Positions 19,981 to 30,925 of a stretch of 33,502 bases of DNA are shown in pieces. Made by a program: the position numbers and the translations under genes. Origin of the DNA: Scedosporium boydii (lineage: Eukaryota; Ascomycota; Sordariomycetes; Microascales; Microascaceae); the NCBI GenBank assembly GCA_002221725.1, contig NJFT01000328.1, forward strand, positions 1-33,502, written 5' to 3'. The notes beneath the pieces are model-generated. The model had not been told where the DNA came from. It saw only the letters and a list, made by a program, of their open reading frames with translations, and made no database searches. How positions within the stretch are numbered: position 1 is the first letter of the stretch; each line of letters begins with the position of its first letter.

Positions 19981-20552
19981 AGTCGGTGGTGGTATTCTTT
20001 TTCGTTCTCTCTTCCGGCTCGATGCCGTTCTTTGGAATCGTCGACGTGGGTTTCCGTTCTTCGAGTGTGGTTTTTGGGGGTTTATTGTTGGCTTGGTCTA
20101 ATAACGCTCTGATGATTATGACTCAAGATTCAAACATGTCTTTTCCAGTCGTACCAAGTAATGTACATTCCTCAATTCATGTCTTCTTTCACTCTTACTA
20201 GACACCCACAAGAGCGGACCAAAACAGCCGAGGCGGCATGAGGAAGTCCGCAGGGAAATGGGAAAACAGCGCGATAGCAAGTTGATCCTTATCTCTCACC
20301 CTTCATGGAACAGACAGAATCCAACATCAAAGCCGTATCCCTAATCTCACCACACCATACTCTAAACTACACACTCCTTGTGCCGAGTCCAAGCTAGCCA
20401 ACACCCAACCTTGTAACGCCCTAGATCGGTCCTAGATATCTTTGTTTTTTACAAAAAAAAGGAAAAAAAAAAGGGGGGGGGAAACGAAATGAAAAAGATA
20501 AGAAGAGTAAAGGGAAAGGAAATGCATATACATAGAAAAGAAACAAGACACG
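19981..20552. other. Convergent 3' intergenic region with A/G homopolymers
   Basis: These 572 bp separate the stops of the HET gene and the large minus-strand gene. There is an A8, A10 and G9 cluster at 20453-20481. I see no gene or RNA structure. Confidence 0.55.
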
Positions 20553-23500
20553 TCAACTCTGAAAGGAATAATACTTGATAATACTGTGATAATCAATCTT
20601 CAAAGTCTTCAACCTCTGCCTAGCACTGTCGATAAGCCTAGCCGGCCACGCCCTCCCATCTGACGCATGCGGCATATGGATCACGAACTGGTGCCTGCTA
20701 AGCTGGGACGGCGGGAAGAGGCCCCTCCCGGCGTCGTACGTGAACCGGAGCATAGATCCCTGGTTCGGCACGGAGCTCCAGCCGATGGCGGCCATGAACT
20801 CGCGGAAGGAATTCGTCGTCACGGCGTTTGTGCGCTGCCCGTTGCCGATATCGCGGTAGAATATGCACCGGAATGTGTTCTTTATCGACTTCTTCTTACT
20901 GTAGTATCCATCTTGTGTCAGCCATGGCGATGATTGAAAAGGATGGGGGTAGGGGAATATGTGTTTCTCCTTTAGGGTTTGACGTCTTGGATTTCTTAGT
21001 GAGGTTTGCTCTTAAAGGCCACGAAAAGGGGAAGACGTAGTAAAAGTGAGAGCAGAATCATATTAGGGAAGGAAAATTGGAGAGGAGAGAGTAGAGAAGA
21101 AAACGAAAATAATACGGAAAAGAGAAGCAAGGGAGACATAGAGGTGGTCACCACGTACATATTCGATACTCCTCCATCCGTTTCCGAATCGCTTTCCTCC
21201 TGTGCCGCCTGTTGGACTCTTGCCATAAAAGCCCTTCGTACGCCAGGCGGAATCTCTCGGTGAGTTCGTCGCATCCCCGTACTTTCATCGACGAATCCTC
21301 CGTGCCTCTGCACCAGCTGCTGCCACAACTCGTCGTTCAAGGAGCTCAGCCACCAGTAATGGAATCCTTGGACTCTCTCCTCCATATTATCAACTGCATC
21401 TTCCGCATCCTCCATCACCTCGTCACCATCTTCTTGAGCATCTTCCTCCTGCTCCGGCCCTGCATTCTCCGGGGATGGCTCTCTAGGAGGAGGAAGAAGA
21501 AGAGGAGGAGCCGAGAATGCCGCTACTGCGTTGCGGACTAGTGCATCGTGAGACGATCTCGGGCTTTCTTGGCTTGAGTCCATAAGTTCCATGATAAAAC
21601 TTAGGTCTATGGGCCCCTGTCCCTGGCCCGGATCCTGTTCCACCTCGATTTGTGGTTCCGGCTCGGCCGGTGCTGGTTTGTGTCAGTACGGCTTTCTCAT
21701 GGCTGGCTTTTTTCTTGCTTTCTCTTTTTCTCCTGTTCCCCGGCCTAAATCGAAACATACCTGAATCGTCCTTTCCATCGTGATCATAAGGAAGCTCATC
21801 ACCATCGCCAAGAACCCTCTCAAGCCACTTTGGTATTAATGGCACGTAGGATGCCTTCGTGGAAAACGCAGCGGCGTACAGCTCCGAAGAATATGCACAG
21901 CTGTTCAACGCCAGGATTTGAGCCTTCTCAACCTCAAAAGCATAGTGAACAGCAAGCGCCCATATGAAAGTAACTCGCTCCCTGCCCTCCATTCGAAAAT
22001 CGTTTTGCGAAAGATTCTGAAGACGCTCCTGAACAAAATACCGAGCAATCCGTGGAGTAATGATCGTCCCCAACATTACCAGCCCGGTAGGCACGCGCTG
22101 CGGGGAGAAGGCGTTGATGTACCTCAGATGTTCCATGGCTTTCCAATCTTCCAGAATGTCACTGATTTGTCCCCGTATACCGGGGATGTGGACAAGACCC
22201 GTGTTTGAATTCACCAAAAACTTCCACAAGTCGATCGTCCCCATATTAAACTGGGCAGCCATCCAGTTTCTTGCCAAAATTTCATGGACTGAGGGGAAAG
22301 CAGGAGGATCCGGAGGTGACCCCCCTTGAACAGTTTGCTTTCGGTTCGACTCCTCTTTAGGAATCCCATCAGGGACGTACAAGCTCTCTTTTCGAAGATA
22401 TTTCACAAGGTCCTTCCAAAAGGCGTCGAGGGCTTCATGGGTTTTCTCGTTGTCCGTGTCCCTATCCTTGTCTCGACCCTTATCTCGCGCCGTGTCTTGA
22501 CTGGGATTGGTTTCATTGCGGCTCCGCCTCTTCATCCATCGCTTGTGCTGGTCATAGAGCGCCCTAAGCGTTGCAAGAGTGATCCGATTTTCGATAGGAA
22601 ACTCATCTAGCTTCTCAAGGCGTCGCGAGACCATGCTCTTCAGCTCAAATAGCCATTCTGCTTCATACTGATTGGTTCGCATGGTCCTTGCCAGACCCAT
22701 TTCCACCAGCCCTCGAGAGGGTGGGACAAGCGGAGCAGGATTTAGGACGCTCTCCTGTTCTACGAACAAGTATATGGCTGCCACGCTATCCAGGAGCTCA
22801 GATATGTTTTGCCGAATTGCATGGAATCGGTCATCTGCCGTTTCGAGTGAATCCTTCACCGCGGCGATTCTCCGTAACAGCTTTCCGAGAGTGATGACTT
22901 CGGTAATTTCCTCCGACGCCAAGAACTCAACAAGAAGCTTGTGTAGTGACCTGATTCTCTGGTCCGTTACGATCTCTCTTCTGCCCCGAGAATTGAGCCG
23001 TGGATCTAGCGGAGGAAAGCGTCGCAGCGCACGTCGCAGTCGCCGAGTGATTACGCTTCCCATTGGGCCGGTGTGCTTCTTCGGATTCGGTTGCTTCTTG
23101 TAGTACCTTCTCATCGCAGGCGTCGACGCTACGGGGCACTTCCTAGTTATCATGATGATGTAGTGCATGCAGGCGAGCATTCCTCTGACCTGCACTCTGA
23201 GCGACCTGCTCTTTCTCGCTCCAGACAAGTAGTATTCCGGCTGAGATTGGGCTTTTTCCCATTCCCAAAAATCTGGAATGAAGTCGCAACGGTCACTCAA
23301 TTTCTCTGGTAACCGCCCTTCTTCGATTTCGCCTACGAAGTCTTGAAGCCGGTAGGAAATCCCGGAATCGTACACTCTTTCTGGGACCTTATTCTCTGTC
23401 TGCTTTCTTACTCGAAGCGCGGTTTCCGTGCTTATCCTCGTCGGCAAATTATAATTTCGGTATTGCTTCTCGGATTCCTCCAGGTCCTTTCGCGCATCAT

Positions 23501-25187
23501 CGACGTAGTCAAGCAGAGTCATTTCCGTCAATGGCCTCCGGAAGACGTTTCTCAAGAGGTCGATGAAGACGTCCCATCTCATCTCGTCGCCGTGCAAATA
23601 GGGCGGGTAAAGATGCAGATAGTTCTGGTCGTACTCCTCCTGCATACGCATGTGGAAGTATTCTGGCTCTTTGATGAGGGATACCAGATGATCCGTAGTG
23701 CCATCGAGTTGCGAGGACAGCGATTCGCGAAGAATCTTCGTCGGGTCGTGACCGGCATCCTCAACCCTCTGCAGATGATTATGGAATGGTGCTGACGCGA
23801 GCATGGCAGTCGGGTTGGGGTCTCTTGCGCCCAAAGAAAATTCCGCTTTTGCCGCTCTAGAATCTTCTCGGAGTGTTTTTTTGTCTTTGATAGCGATTTC
23901 TGGTTGCTTGATGACTTTGAAGCCCTTCACTTCGACTCTCATTTGCCCTAGCAGCTTTATGCAGAATTTGCGAAGAAACCTATACGTCACCTCCTGCGCC
24001 TTGAGCGTGACCCAGGCATCCCCGACGTAGAGCATGTTGGGAGATTCGCCCTTGAGCTTCAGCTTTGTGACATTCTCGAACCCGTAGTTCATAAAGCTCA
24101 ACTTGACGTCTGTATGATCGGCGAGGTCACCGTCCTGGGGTACCTTCCAATGGACACAATGGAGGGAGAAAGGGCCCGTAAGGATACGCAAGGCTCGGCC
24201 GAGATGCGTCGACTGGAAGTCCTGCTGCATGAAATGTATTGGAGCGACGGTGGTCCGGCTGTATATGAACTGCATGAGCCGAGTAGGGTCACTGAGCTCT
24301 TGCAAGTTAATGTGCGGCACAAGGTAGAGATGAGCAACATCCTCCGTCCACTTGTCGTAATCGATATGATGTTTCTTTAGTTCCAACCTTGGGATTAAAG
24401 GCTGCCCTGATCGGAGGATTTGGGCTTCTCGGTCGCCTAGTCTTTGGTGGCCAAGGTGAACCTTGTCATGGAGGGACAACGGACTGAGGTCAGAATTCTC
24501 GGGTGGAAACGGATCGATTTTCCGGAATTCAGTCTCGAAATGGTGGACATCAGCTACTGCATCTCTAGGCATAGGCGGCGGGTTTTTTTTCTTAAAATCG
24601 GCCGCTGTCTTCATCGTTTCAGTCCAGGAGGCAGTCAACAGCTGATGGAGGGTAGTTTCGGACTCGGGCCCCTGACCATCTGGGCCGGTCGTTGGCTCGG
24701 TGGGGAGGTTCTCAATGGCATCTTTCATGGTCATTAAACGGCCGCGAGTCATCTCCCTCATGGAAATATACCACTGATTCACGTTCGTGACAGCATGTTC
24801 GAAGTGAGTCTTGTAGTGGTCGATCGGGGCATTGTTTGGCGTGGAGTTGTCGGCCTTGAAGGGCTTTTTATTGAGGTCATTCTCGCCGACACCTCGAAAG
24901 AGATGACCCGGCTTAGGCCACTTAGTTGTGTACTGATCAGGCAGTAGGCCGAGAAGCCCTTTAGGTCTTCCGGGTTTAGGGATCAGGTACTCTCTCTCGG
25001 GCCCGTAAGAGTAAGCTAGGGGATCTGTGTCGGTCCCCGTGGGAGCCCAGCATATGTTACGAAAAGTCGCCGAAGGTTCATACGGCACGTCATAGAGCTC
25101 CTTATCGTATATTACATTCTCGCCAATGCCGAATCTTTCCCCGAGGACGGTGGAGTTGTCAAGAATATTCGGCTGAGGAGTCCCCAT
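20553..25187 (-). CDS. Large fungal protein (1428 residues) with C-terminal HicA-like module
   Basis: The model is complement(join(20553..20898, 21159..21672, 21761..25187)). The exon lengths (3427, 514, 346) close in frame. Intron 1 (88 bp) has GTATGT and CAG. Intron 2 (260 bp) has GTACGT, a CTGAC branch site about 24 bases before the acceptor, and CAG. Without these joins the first frame would run on into a poly-Ser tail. Residues 1-1142 are largely helical and match no domain I can name. Residues 1143-1310 include an acidic stretch (EQEEDAQEDGDEVMEDAED). The C-terminal about 85 residues (FREFMAAIGWSSVPNQGSML, then HQFVIHMPHASD and ARLIDSARQRLKTLKIDYHS) follow the pattern of a module found at the end of large uncharacterised Pezizomycotina proteins, in which GS...F, H.PH and a terminal RRL helix recall bacterial HicA. 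The HicA catalytic His after GS is Met here, so nuclease activity should not be assumed. No signal peptide or membrane segment is evident. Confidence 0.82.
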
Positions 25188-25841
25188 CGTGCTCCCAATT
25201 TTCGGTACACTTTAGAAAGGCCGAGTTCTAAGTATCCGTACGCAGTTCGGACGAGGATAATGGACGGCAACGTCCAAGATGGTGGCGTCCGCGGGAATCA
25301 AGGATAAAACCAAGGGGAATCCCCTCCTCGTTTTGAGAGACAAATTTAGCTAGGGGGTTAATGAGAACTATGAAAAAAAGAAATGAAACAAAACCGGTTG
25401 ATTTTGGCGGAGGTGTAGATAGATCGATGTAGGAAAGGGAAATGGAATGCAGAGTAGTGTCAGGCTCGCGGATCTATTCTGCTGTGCGCTAGGATATCAT
25501 GAGGAGGACAATCTATATGAATGAATTTGCGTACATGAATAACGATAACGCCCCCCCGAGGATTGTTATGGACAAAAGCACAGATACCCGAGCTTATCTT
25601 TGTGTGAGGCAGTAAGAGTAAGAGGAGAAATGTTTCTTTCTAGAGGGTAAGAGATATTGAGGGTGACGATGAAGGGGATCGTGGACGTGGCATTGTAACT
25701 ACCATAGCTTCATTGAAGGGTCCCCCGGTGTGGTGCAGAGGCAGGGGAATGGGGTGCTCAGAAGTTCCTTATCGCCCGGGGACGAGAGCGACTGAGACCG
25801 GCATACCAGATCTTACCGCAAGCGCACACGGAGGGTGTCAT
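25188..25841. promoter_or_regulatory. Intergenic region: promoter of the 1428-residue gene and 3' flank of MET8
   Basis: About 0.65 kb with only short frames. No recognisable element beyond A-rich and purine-rich patches. Confidence 0.5.
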
Positions 25842-26785
25842 TCATGCTCCAACACTGAAGCCGAATGAGCCGTCGAAAAGGTCGAGTCTTTGTTGCTCAG
25901 GGAAGCCTTGAGCAACTCTGATTTCGTCAAACGTGGGCACCTTGTTCTCGGGGTAATACCGCAAGAGGACATCCATGTCGTCCTCTGTAAGTTGGGACAT
26001 TTCTTCCCACGAGTACGCGTCACTGACTTTCGTCATCCTGGACACACACAAGGAGCATTAGTAAACGGCACCAAGGGGGCCTAGGAAACTCGGCAAACGA
26101 ACCAAGCCATTCTCTTCTGGCTATCCGCATGCGCAGGTGCAATGGATCGAAGCTTTGTCCGAAGCACTCCGATAGCCTCGATGGCATTTCCAGCATTGTC
26201 GGGGAGAGATTTGGCGATCAACCTCCGTATCAAAGCCGCTAGCCTCGGGCCCCTACCGTTGGTGCTAACCATGATCTGTAGAGGGCCGTCACGATGAACA
26301 CTCCCGAAGAAAAAGTCACACTCTGGAGGAACGTCGGCAATGTTTGCAGGGATGCGGCGCTCCTTGCATAGCTTCCAGATGGCCGTGGACGCTGCCGGAT
26401 CATCGATTGCCACGAGCACCATGTCCACGCTGTCCAGGTCCGAGGGCTCAAAGTTCCGTCCTACATGCTTCACCTGGCCCTCCGCCACGCGGAATGCTAC
26501 CTCCGCATTGAGTCCAGCGCTGGGACATACAACCGTTACGATGGCGTCGGCGTTGAGGCAGTGAAGGATACGTCCAGCGGCTACCTAAGAAAAACGTTTA
26601 GACTCTAGGCAAATTTTAAGCAGAGAAACGTTATGAACTGAAGACCGCATGCGTCGCGTGCTGCTCTGTCGTTTGCTTACCTCTCCACCGCCAACAACCA
26701 GAATGTGCTTGCCCTTGGCTTGCCAGGCAAGGATGAGGCTACCCCCTGGCTGCACTTGGGGGAACTGAGACTTTCGGGATGCCAT
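25842..26785 (-). CDS. MET8: Siroheme synthase: precorrin-2 dehydrogenase / sirohydrochlorin ferrochelatase
   Basis: The model is complement(join(25842..26037, 26103..26584, 26681..26785)), 260 residues, close to yeast Met8 (274). The enzyme oxidises precorrin-2 to sirohydrochlorin with NAD and inserts iron, giving the siroheme of sulfite and nitrite reductases. The first exon ends in the Rossmann glycine loop ILVVGGGE and the second continues VAAGRILHCLNADAIVTVV, so intron 1 (96 bp) cuts the GxGGxxA nucleotide-binding motif. NIADVPPECDFFFGSV is the conserved active-site block. STNGRGPRLAALIRR and SQKRMAWMTKVSDAY are the expected C-terminal signatures. Intron 2 (65 bp) has a weak GTTCGT donor but a textbook TACTAAT branch site. 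The ATG at 26785 gives the usual short lead before the dinucleotide fold. Neighbours are unrelated to sulfur assimilation. Confidence 0.92.
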
Positions 26786-27150
26786 GGGGTTCGGGAGATA
26801 AAGAAATAAAACCTTGCGTTCAAGAATTTGAACGCACTCTGCAGGAGATGAAGAATGATACAACAAAGAGCTGGGCCGAGTTCGAACAAGTTCCAGTTGA
26901 GTCAATTCTGTTCAGGTATGAGGGACGTGTGAGGAGGATTTGGATTGTGTTTTGCGAGATCGACGAGTGTATTGACGTTGTAATAGAACGAAATCCAGGG
27001 ATATTAAAAATTTAGATAAAAGCGTCAAATTTCCATGGGATGAAGTGATGAAATGAAGCAGATAGGGGGTATCGTGTGAGCATGGAGCTTGAGGGCTAAA
27101 AAAGGTGGTTGAGATGCCCGATTCCCGCAATCGAGATTGGCAAGCTTTTG

Positions 27151-27222
27151 ACTGTGTAAATTAATAGTTAATACTGTAAACTTACAGTGTATTTTTAGTG
27201 CAATACAGTGCTCTTGACTGTG
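27151..27222. repeat. Cluster of ACTGT/ACAGT motifs with a 7-bp inverted repeat
   Basis: Five copies of ACTGT or its complement ACAGT lie in 72 bases. The central pair forms ACTGTAA-AC-TTACAGT (27173-27188), a perfect 7-bp arm palindrome. TACAGTG occurs twice (27183-27189 and again about 21 bases on), and GACTGTG occurs at both outer ends. The block is AT-rich. It may be a protein-binding array or worn ends of a TA-inserting DNA transposon. Confidence 0.6.
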
Positions 27223-27870
27223 CTTATGGGGGAAGGAGCGCTCCGTGGCGATAGGAAGGAGCAAGCTGCAATCACATCCTGTCCTTGGTCTAGAACATCT
27301 CGTTCATTCATGAATTGTGTGGTTTGGCCCTCTTCACTATTATTATGCTCACTCGGGTCCCTCCCCGACGCATAGATAGATCCGCTTCATAAAAGCGAGC
27401 TTCCCGGCCAGCTGGACCCGCCCCACCACCCTTGGACACTCCCTATTGGTAATTGGACCACTACGGATGCTTGGCTGCTCTTCCAGCGGTGGCTGTCTCG
27501 GGTGCGGCGTGTGAACGGTATGTACGAAGGACAAGTTCCTGGCATGCATTGACAAGACTTTCATTGAGAATAAGAAACCTAGGCAGATGGGACCCGAAGC
27601 CCTTCCAGGCTCATCATTTCGTGGCTCTTTGGGGAGAAAGGAGGATCTTCTTCAGCCAGGAAATATCATTTCGTCTTGTTCGGTGATGGCGAGACTACCG
27701 GAGTAGGATTCCAGTATTATTAGAACAAGTCTTTCGATACCAGGCGTCGCCGGGATTGGAGATTAGTCAGCTGCAAAGCGGGGGAACTGTGCAATTGCAG
27801 AACAGCTTCGCTACTCTACAACTCCCCTCGCAGCTATACTAGGCATAGCTCTTGCCTAATATTCCTATGT

Positions 27871-28000
27871 CTAGTTCTTCTAGTTCTTCCAGTATTCCAG
27901 TTCTTCTAATATTCTAGTTCTTCCAGTCCTTCTAGTCCTTCTAGTCCTTCTAGTCCTTCTAGTCCTTCCAGTTCATTTAATGCTTCCAGTTCTTCCAATT
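27871..28000. repeat. Degenerate 9-bp minisatellite (CTAGTYCTT)n
   Basis: About fourteen tandem units of CTAGTTCTT, CTAGTCCTT and CCAGTTCTT type, with a homogeneous core of four to five CTAGTCCTT copies at about 27925-27970 and decayed, variable-length units (AATGCTT, CTAATATT) at the edges. Both strands are interrupted by stops, so it is not coding. Confidence 0.85.
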
Positions 28001-28237
28001 TTAGTAGCATTACAAAGGGCCAAGTACTTGGAGGTCACCTTGCAGGCAAACTTCGAGGCAAAATACCGGGGCGTACAAAAGAGTTTGCGGAAAATGCTCG
28101 TTCGGGGCGTATTAGTAGTTCGAAGGGTTGGAACAACAAGTGGGTTACTCGTCATGTAATGATCGTCTGAACGGCTTCAGATGGCCACAACCTTCAATGT
28201 CCAATACTTAGATTCCTTAACATTGCTGTTACATGTA

Positions 28238-29407
28238 CTACTTCGTCGCTGAACCGACCTTGGTAGTCATCTCCTTCACACCCACCTTGGCTGCCTCGGC
28301 GTTCAAAGAGTCAATCTCAGCCTGTACAAGTGGAATTCCTGTCCTTTTCCGCTCAATCTCCGTCAGTTGCTCGATCTCTCCCGGGAAATAGATTCGGTCA
28401 GCTCCCGCCGCCTTCTCCGAACCGGTCACGCGCTCGTAAAGATACTGCATCCTTTGTCTGAACTCATCGGCGGACATGAAGAGGTCGGGTCGGATAGCAA
28501 CGACCATGTGGCCTACATCTGCTGGCTTGGATGGATCATACGGGTTTGTGACATGCCCAGCGTATGCTGATCCGGAGAGCACGCCCGAGAACACGTCCAT
28601 CATGATACTCAAAGCTGACCCCTTCGGGCCACCCATCGGAAGCATTACGCCGCCCAGAGCAGCAGCTGGATCATCTGTGGGCCGGCCCTCGGCATCGAGC
28701 GCCCAGTCTATGGGAATTTTCTCTCCACGGCGAAGAGCCTTGTAGATCTTCCCTCTTGCCGCGACAGACGGAGCCATGTCGAGAATGAAAGGCTTATCTC
28801 CCTCGCCAGAACCTCCGGGGGCGCCACAAGCAATCGGCGAAACACCCATAAGCTTACTCTTGCCGCCCCAAACAGGAAGCGCTGGGCTCGAGTTGGTAAA
28901 CACGAGGCTCAACATGCCGGCGTCGAGGGCCTGTTGGACGACCCACGCACTCATGCCAAAGTGGTTTGAATGGGCCACGCTAGCCATGCCAATACCATAA
29001 GTGCGAGCGGACTCTATCGCCGCTTCCATTCCTTTCTGGGCTGCCAGGAAGCCGAAGCCATTGCAGCCATCAACATGGGCAACCACTGGCGTGATTTGGC
29101 GGACTTTTGGCTCAGCCTTTGCATCCAGGACACCTTGGCGAATGCGCTCCATGTAGGAGGGAATCCGGTTCATCCTGCCATTCATTAGAGGGGGCCCTAT
29201 CCGGGGTTGGCGTAGAGTCTGGGGGCGTGTAGTGCGTAGTTACCCATGGGTGTCGACACCGCGGAGGTCGGCTGCCACCAAGCAGCGAGCTACAACGGCT
29301 GCATTTTCGGCTCGAACTCCGTTGCCTTGGAGAACAGATTCCACGAAGCGGCGGGCTTCATCGGCGTCCACGTAGATTTTAGAGCCGCGGTCTGTGTCGT
29401 CTGGCAT
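28238..29407 (-). CDS. LDH2/malate-lactate dehydrogenase family NAD(P)-dependent oxidoreductase
   Basis: The model is complement(join(28238..29174, 29244..29407)), 366 residues; the 69-bp intron keeps phase and restores the family block DLRGVDTHG-MNRIPSYMERI. This family (PF02615, distinct from classical LDH and MDH) reduces or oxidises 2-hydroxy acids such as malate, L-lactate, ureidoglycolate and 2,3-diketo-gulonate, using a novel fold. The substrate cannot be told from sequence. HSNHFG at 123-128 is the conserved active-site region, and FTNSSPALPVWGGKSKLMGVSP and PMGGPKGSALSIMMDVFSGVL are characteristic. The ATG at 29407 gives a usual N terminus (DADEARRFVESVLQGNGV); the frame is open further upstream but in unrelated low-value sequence. 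No targeting peptide is visible, so cytosolic is likely. It diverges from the MFS transporter, suggesting uptake and oxidation of the same acid or sugar derivative. Confidence 0.9.
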
Positions 29408-30726
29408 TTTTAGGTTCCTGTGCTGCTGATTGTCGATTCCTCCTAACTTTGTGTTTTGCGTTTTCAAGCGTCTGATGTTATGTAAGTTTTTGCACACAGG
29501 TAATCAGCCCTTAAAATGTGTCGAGCAATCGGAAATATTTCCCAACATCTTCTCCTTGCCGTTGAGCTTCGAGCGTCCAAGAAATACGAAGCAGTGGAGT
29601 GCGTCAGATCAACCTTAAAGATAGGCGTGTGGAGAATGTCCTTGTTGGGGTCTTCGATGGGACAATCTTGGAGGGCGGAGGGGGGCCTTTCCTCTTCGGG
29701 GATAGCGAATAGAGGTCCGTGACGCCCCCGCAAGACGCGGGATTGATTTCCTCTGTTCCTGCCTTCTTGCAGTGCCAAGCAGGTTTTTTTCCCCAGGCGG
29801 CGACAAGCACGCCAAGTAGCGTTCCTTAGCTAAAAGCTACAGAAATTCAACATTCCGAATTGCTGAGGCTAACACTGAGGTAACTTCGGATCCAGTAAAG
29901 AAGATTATTCCCGGGACGACGGTCTCCGAGGGACGAGCAATTCGATATCGGGCTGTCGCGGAATATCGGAGATAATCCTGTCGGGGTTCTCTGATTATTT
30001 GAATATTTCTCATGCTCACCGAATCAGCTTCTGCCCGGATGAGAGCTTTGCCGCCCGCATGCGCCCTAAACCTGGGGTCGTCGACAAGATTGGGGCGGCT
30101 AATGATATACTACTTGCCGATCCCTTCCCTCTGCTGCATCCAACGGACTCTGGAGGGTTGCAGCGGACACTGCCAGCTACCTTTACCGGTCAAGCGCGGG
30201 GGATGCAGGTGAAATGGGACCACGCTGCGAAACGTCTGCGAAGAGGTTGTGGTTTCTGGGTCTCGCTGACAGAAAATGTGACCTTCTTGAACAGGTTGGA
30301 ACTTTATGCCAAGACCCACAAAATGTTCCGATGCATGGTTCCCGATGTCCAATGGAAAAGTACGGGGTAATGCTGATCAAGATCTTCCTGCTGCTTATGC
30401 GTGGTGTCGGACGACATGATCGGGTTGCCTTCGCCCGACTAGGACCCCAATTCTGACAGAGCGATGCTACACAATATCTCCTACCGGCGTCGTGATGTGG
30501 CTGAAACCGCAGTGGACTCGATGAACAGCTTGACCACGTTAAGGTTATGGATACCCTTGGAGTGGGCTCCTCTGCTTCCTCCTGCTCTCCTGAAAACCTC
30601 TATCTCCGAATGTTGCACATTCTTCCGAATCATCTGCACCTCCGGCGTGCGATCTCCGAGCGTGCGTAGTCCAGGCCCCCCCTTCGGGCGCGTGCTAAAT
30701 CGGCCCTTTTACAACATACCCTTCCC

Positions 30727-30739
30727 CGGACACGTGCCG
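30727..30739. promoter_or_regulatory. CGG-N7-CCG dyad with CACGTG core
   Basis: CGGACACGTGCCG has the inverted CGG half-sites used by Zn(II)2Cys6 dimers, with an E-box hexamer (CACGTG) in the spacer that could bind a bHLH factor instead. It lies 384 bp upstream of the transporter ATG. Sequence match only. Confidence 0.4.
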
Positions 30740-30788
30740 CAATCGTGGGGATCCCGTCCGTGACTGCTTTTCCGGTGACCCGGATGGG

Positions 30789-30809
30789 AGTCGACAGTCG
30801 ACAGTCGAC
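30789..30809. repeat. Three tandem copies of AGTCGAC
   Basis: Three perfect head-to-tail 7-bp units, each containing the palindrome GTCGAC, lie 314 bp upstream of the transporter ATG. The 7-bp period puts successive units on different faces of the helix. It could be a binding array or a short tandem duplication. Confidence 0.7.
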
Positions 30810-30880
30810 GTGGAGATGCCTCCGCACTTCCCCGCAATAATAGGGCGTTCCTTGTAGTTTCCTTAGAGCAAAAGGAGGCT

Positions 30881-30898
30881 CTCCGCATTTCACCGGAG
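30881..30898. promoter_or_regulatory. CTCCG-N8-CGGAG inverted repeat
   Basis: Perfect 5-bp arms around an 8-bp spacer, giving an everted CCG-N8-CGG pair, the type of dyad bound by Zn(II)2Cys6 regulators. It is 225 bp upstream of the transporter ATG and about 28 bp upstream of its TATA box. Confidence 0.45.
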
Positions 30899-30925
30899 TG
30901 ACACGATCTCCCACACGTCTGCGCA

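Larger units (their letters stand above)
26786..28237. other. 1.45 kb spacer with repeats, no convincing gene
   Basis: This spacer lies upstream of MET8 and downstream of the LDH2-type gene. It contains the ACTGT/ACAGT motif cluster (27151-27222) and the CTAGTYCTT minisatellite (27871-28000). Frames are all short and lack domains. The part nearest 26786 must carry the MET8 promoter. Confidence 0.5.

Noticed and set aside
21483..21760. Continuation of the large minus-strand frame to a poly-Ser end at 21483
   Set aside because: A GTATGT donor and CAG acceptor at 21760/21673 join the frame in exact phase to an exon leading to the C-terminal module; the Ser run is an out-of-frame translation of GGAGGA-type repeats.
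29999..30370. 123-codon plus frame between the oxidoreductase and transporter
   Set aside because: No domain, no neighbouring exon in phase, and it lies in what is best explained as promoter DNA.
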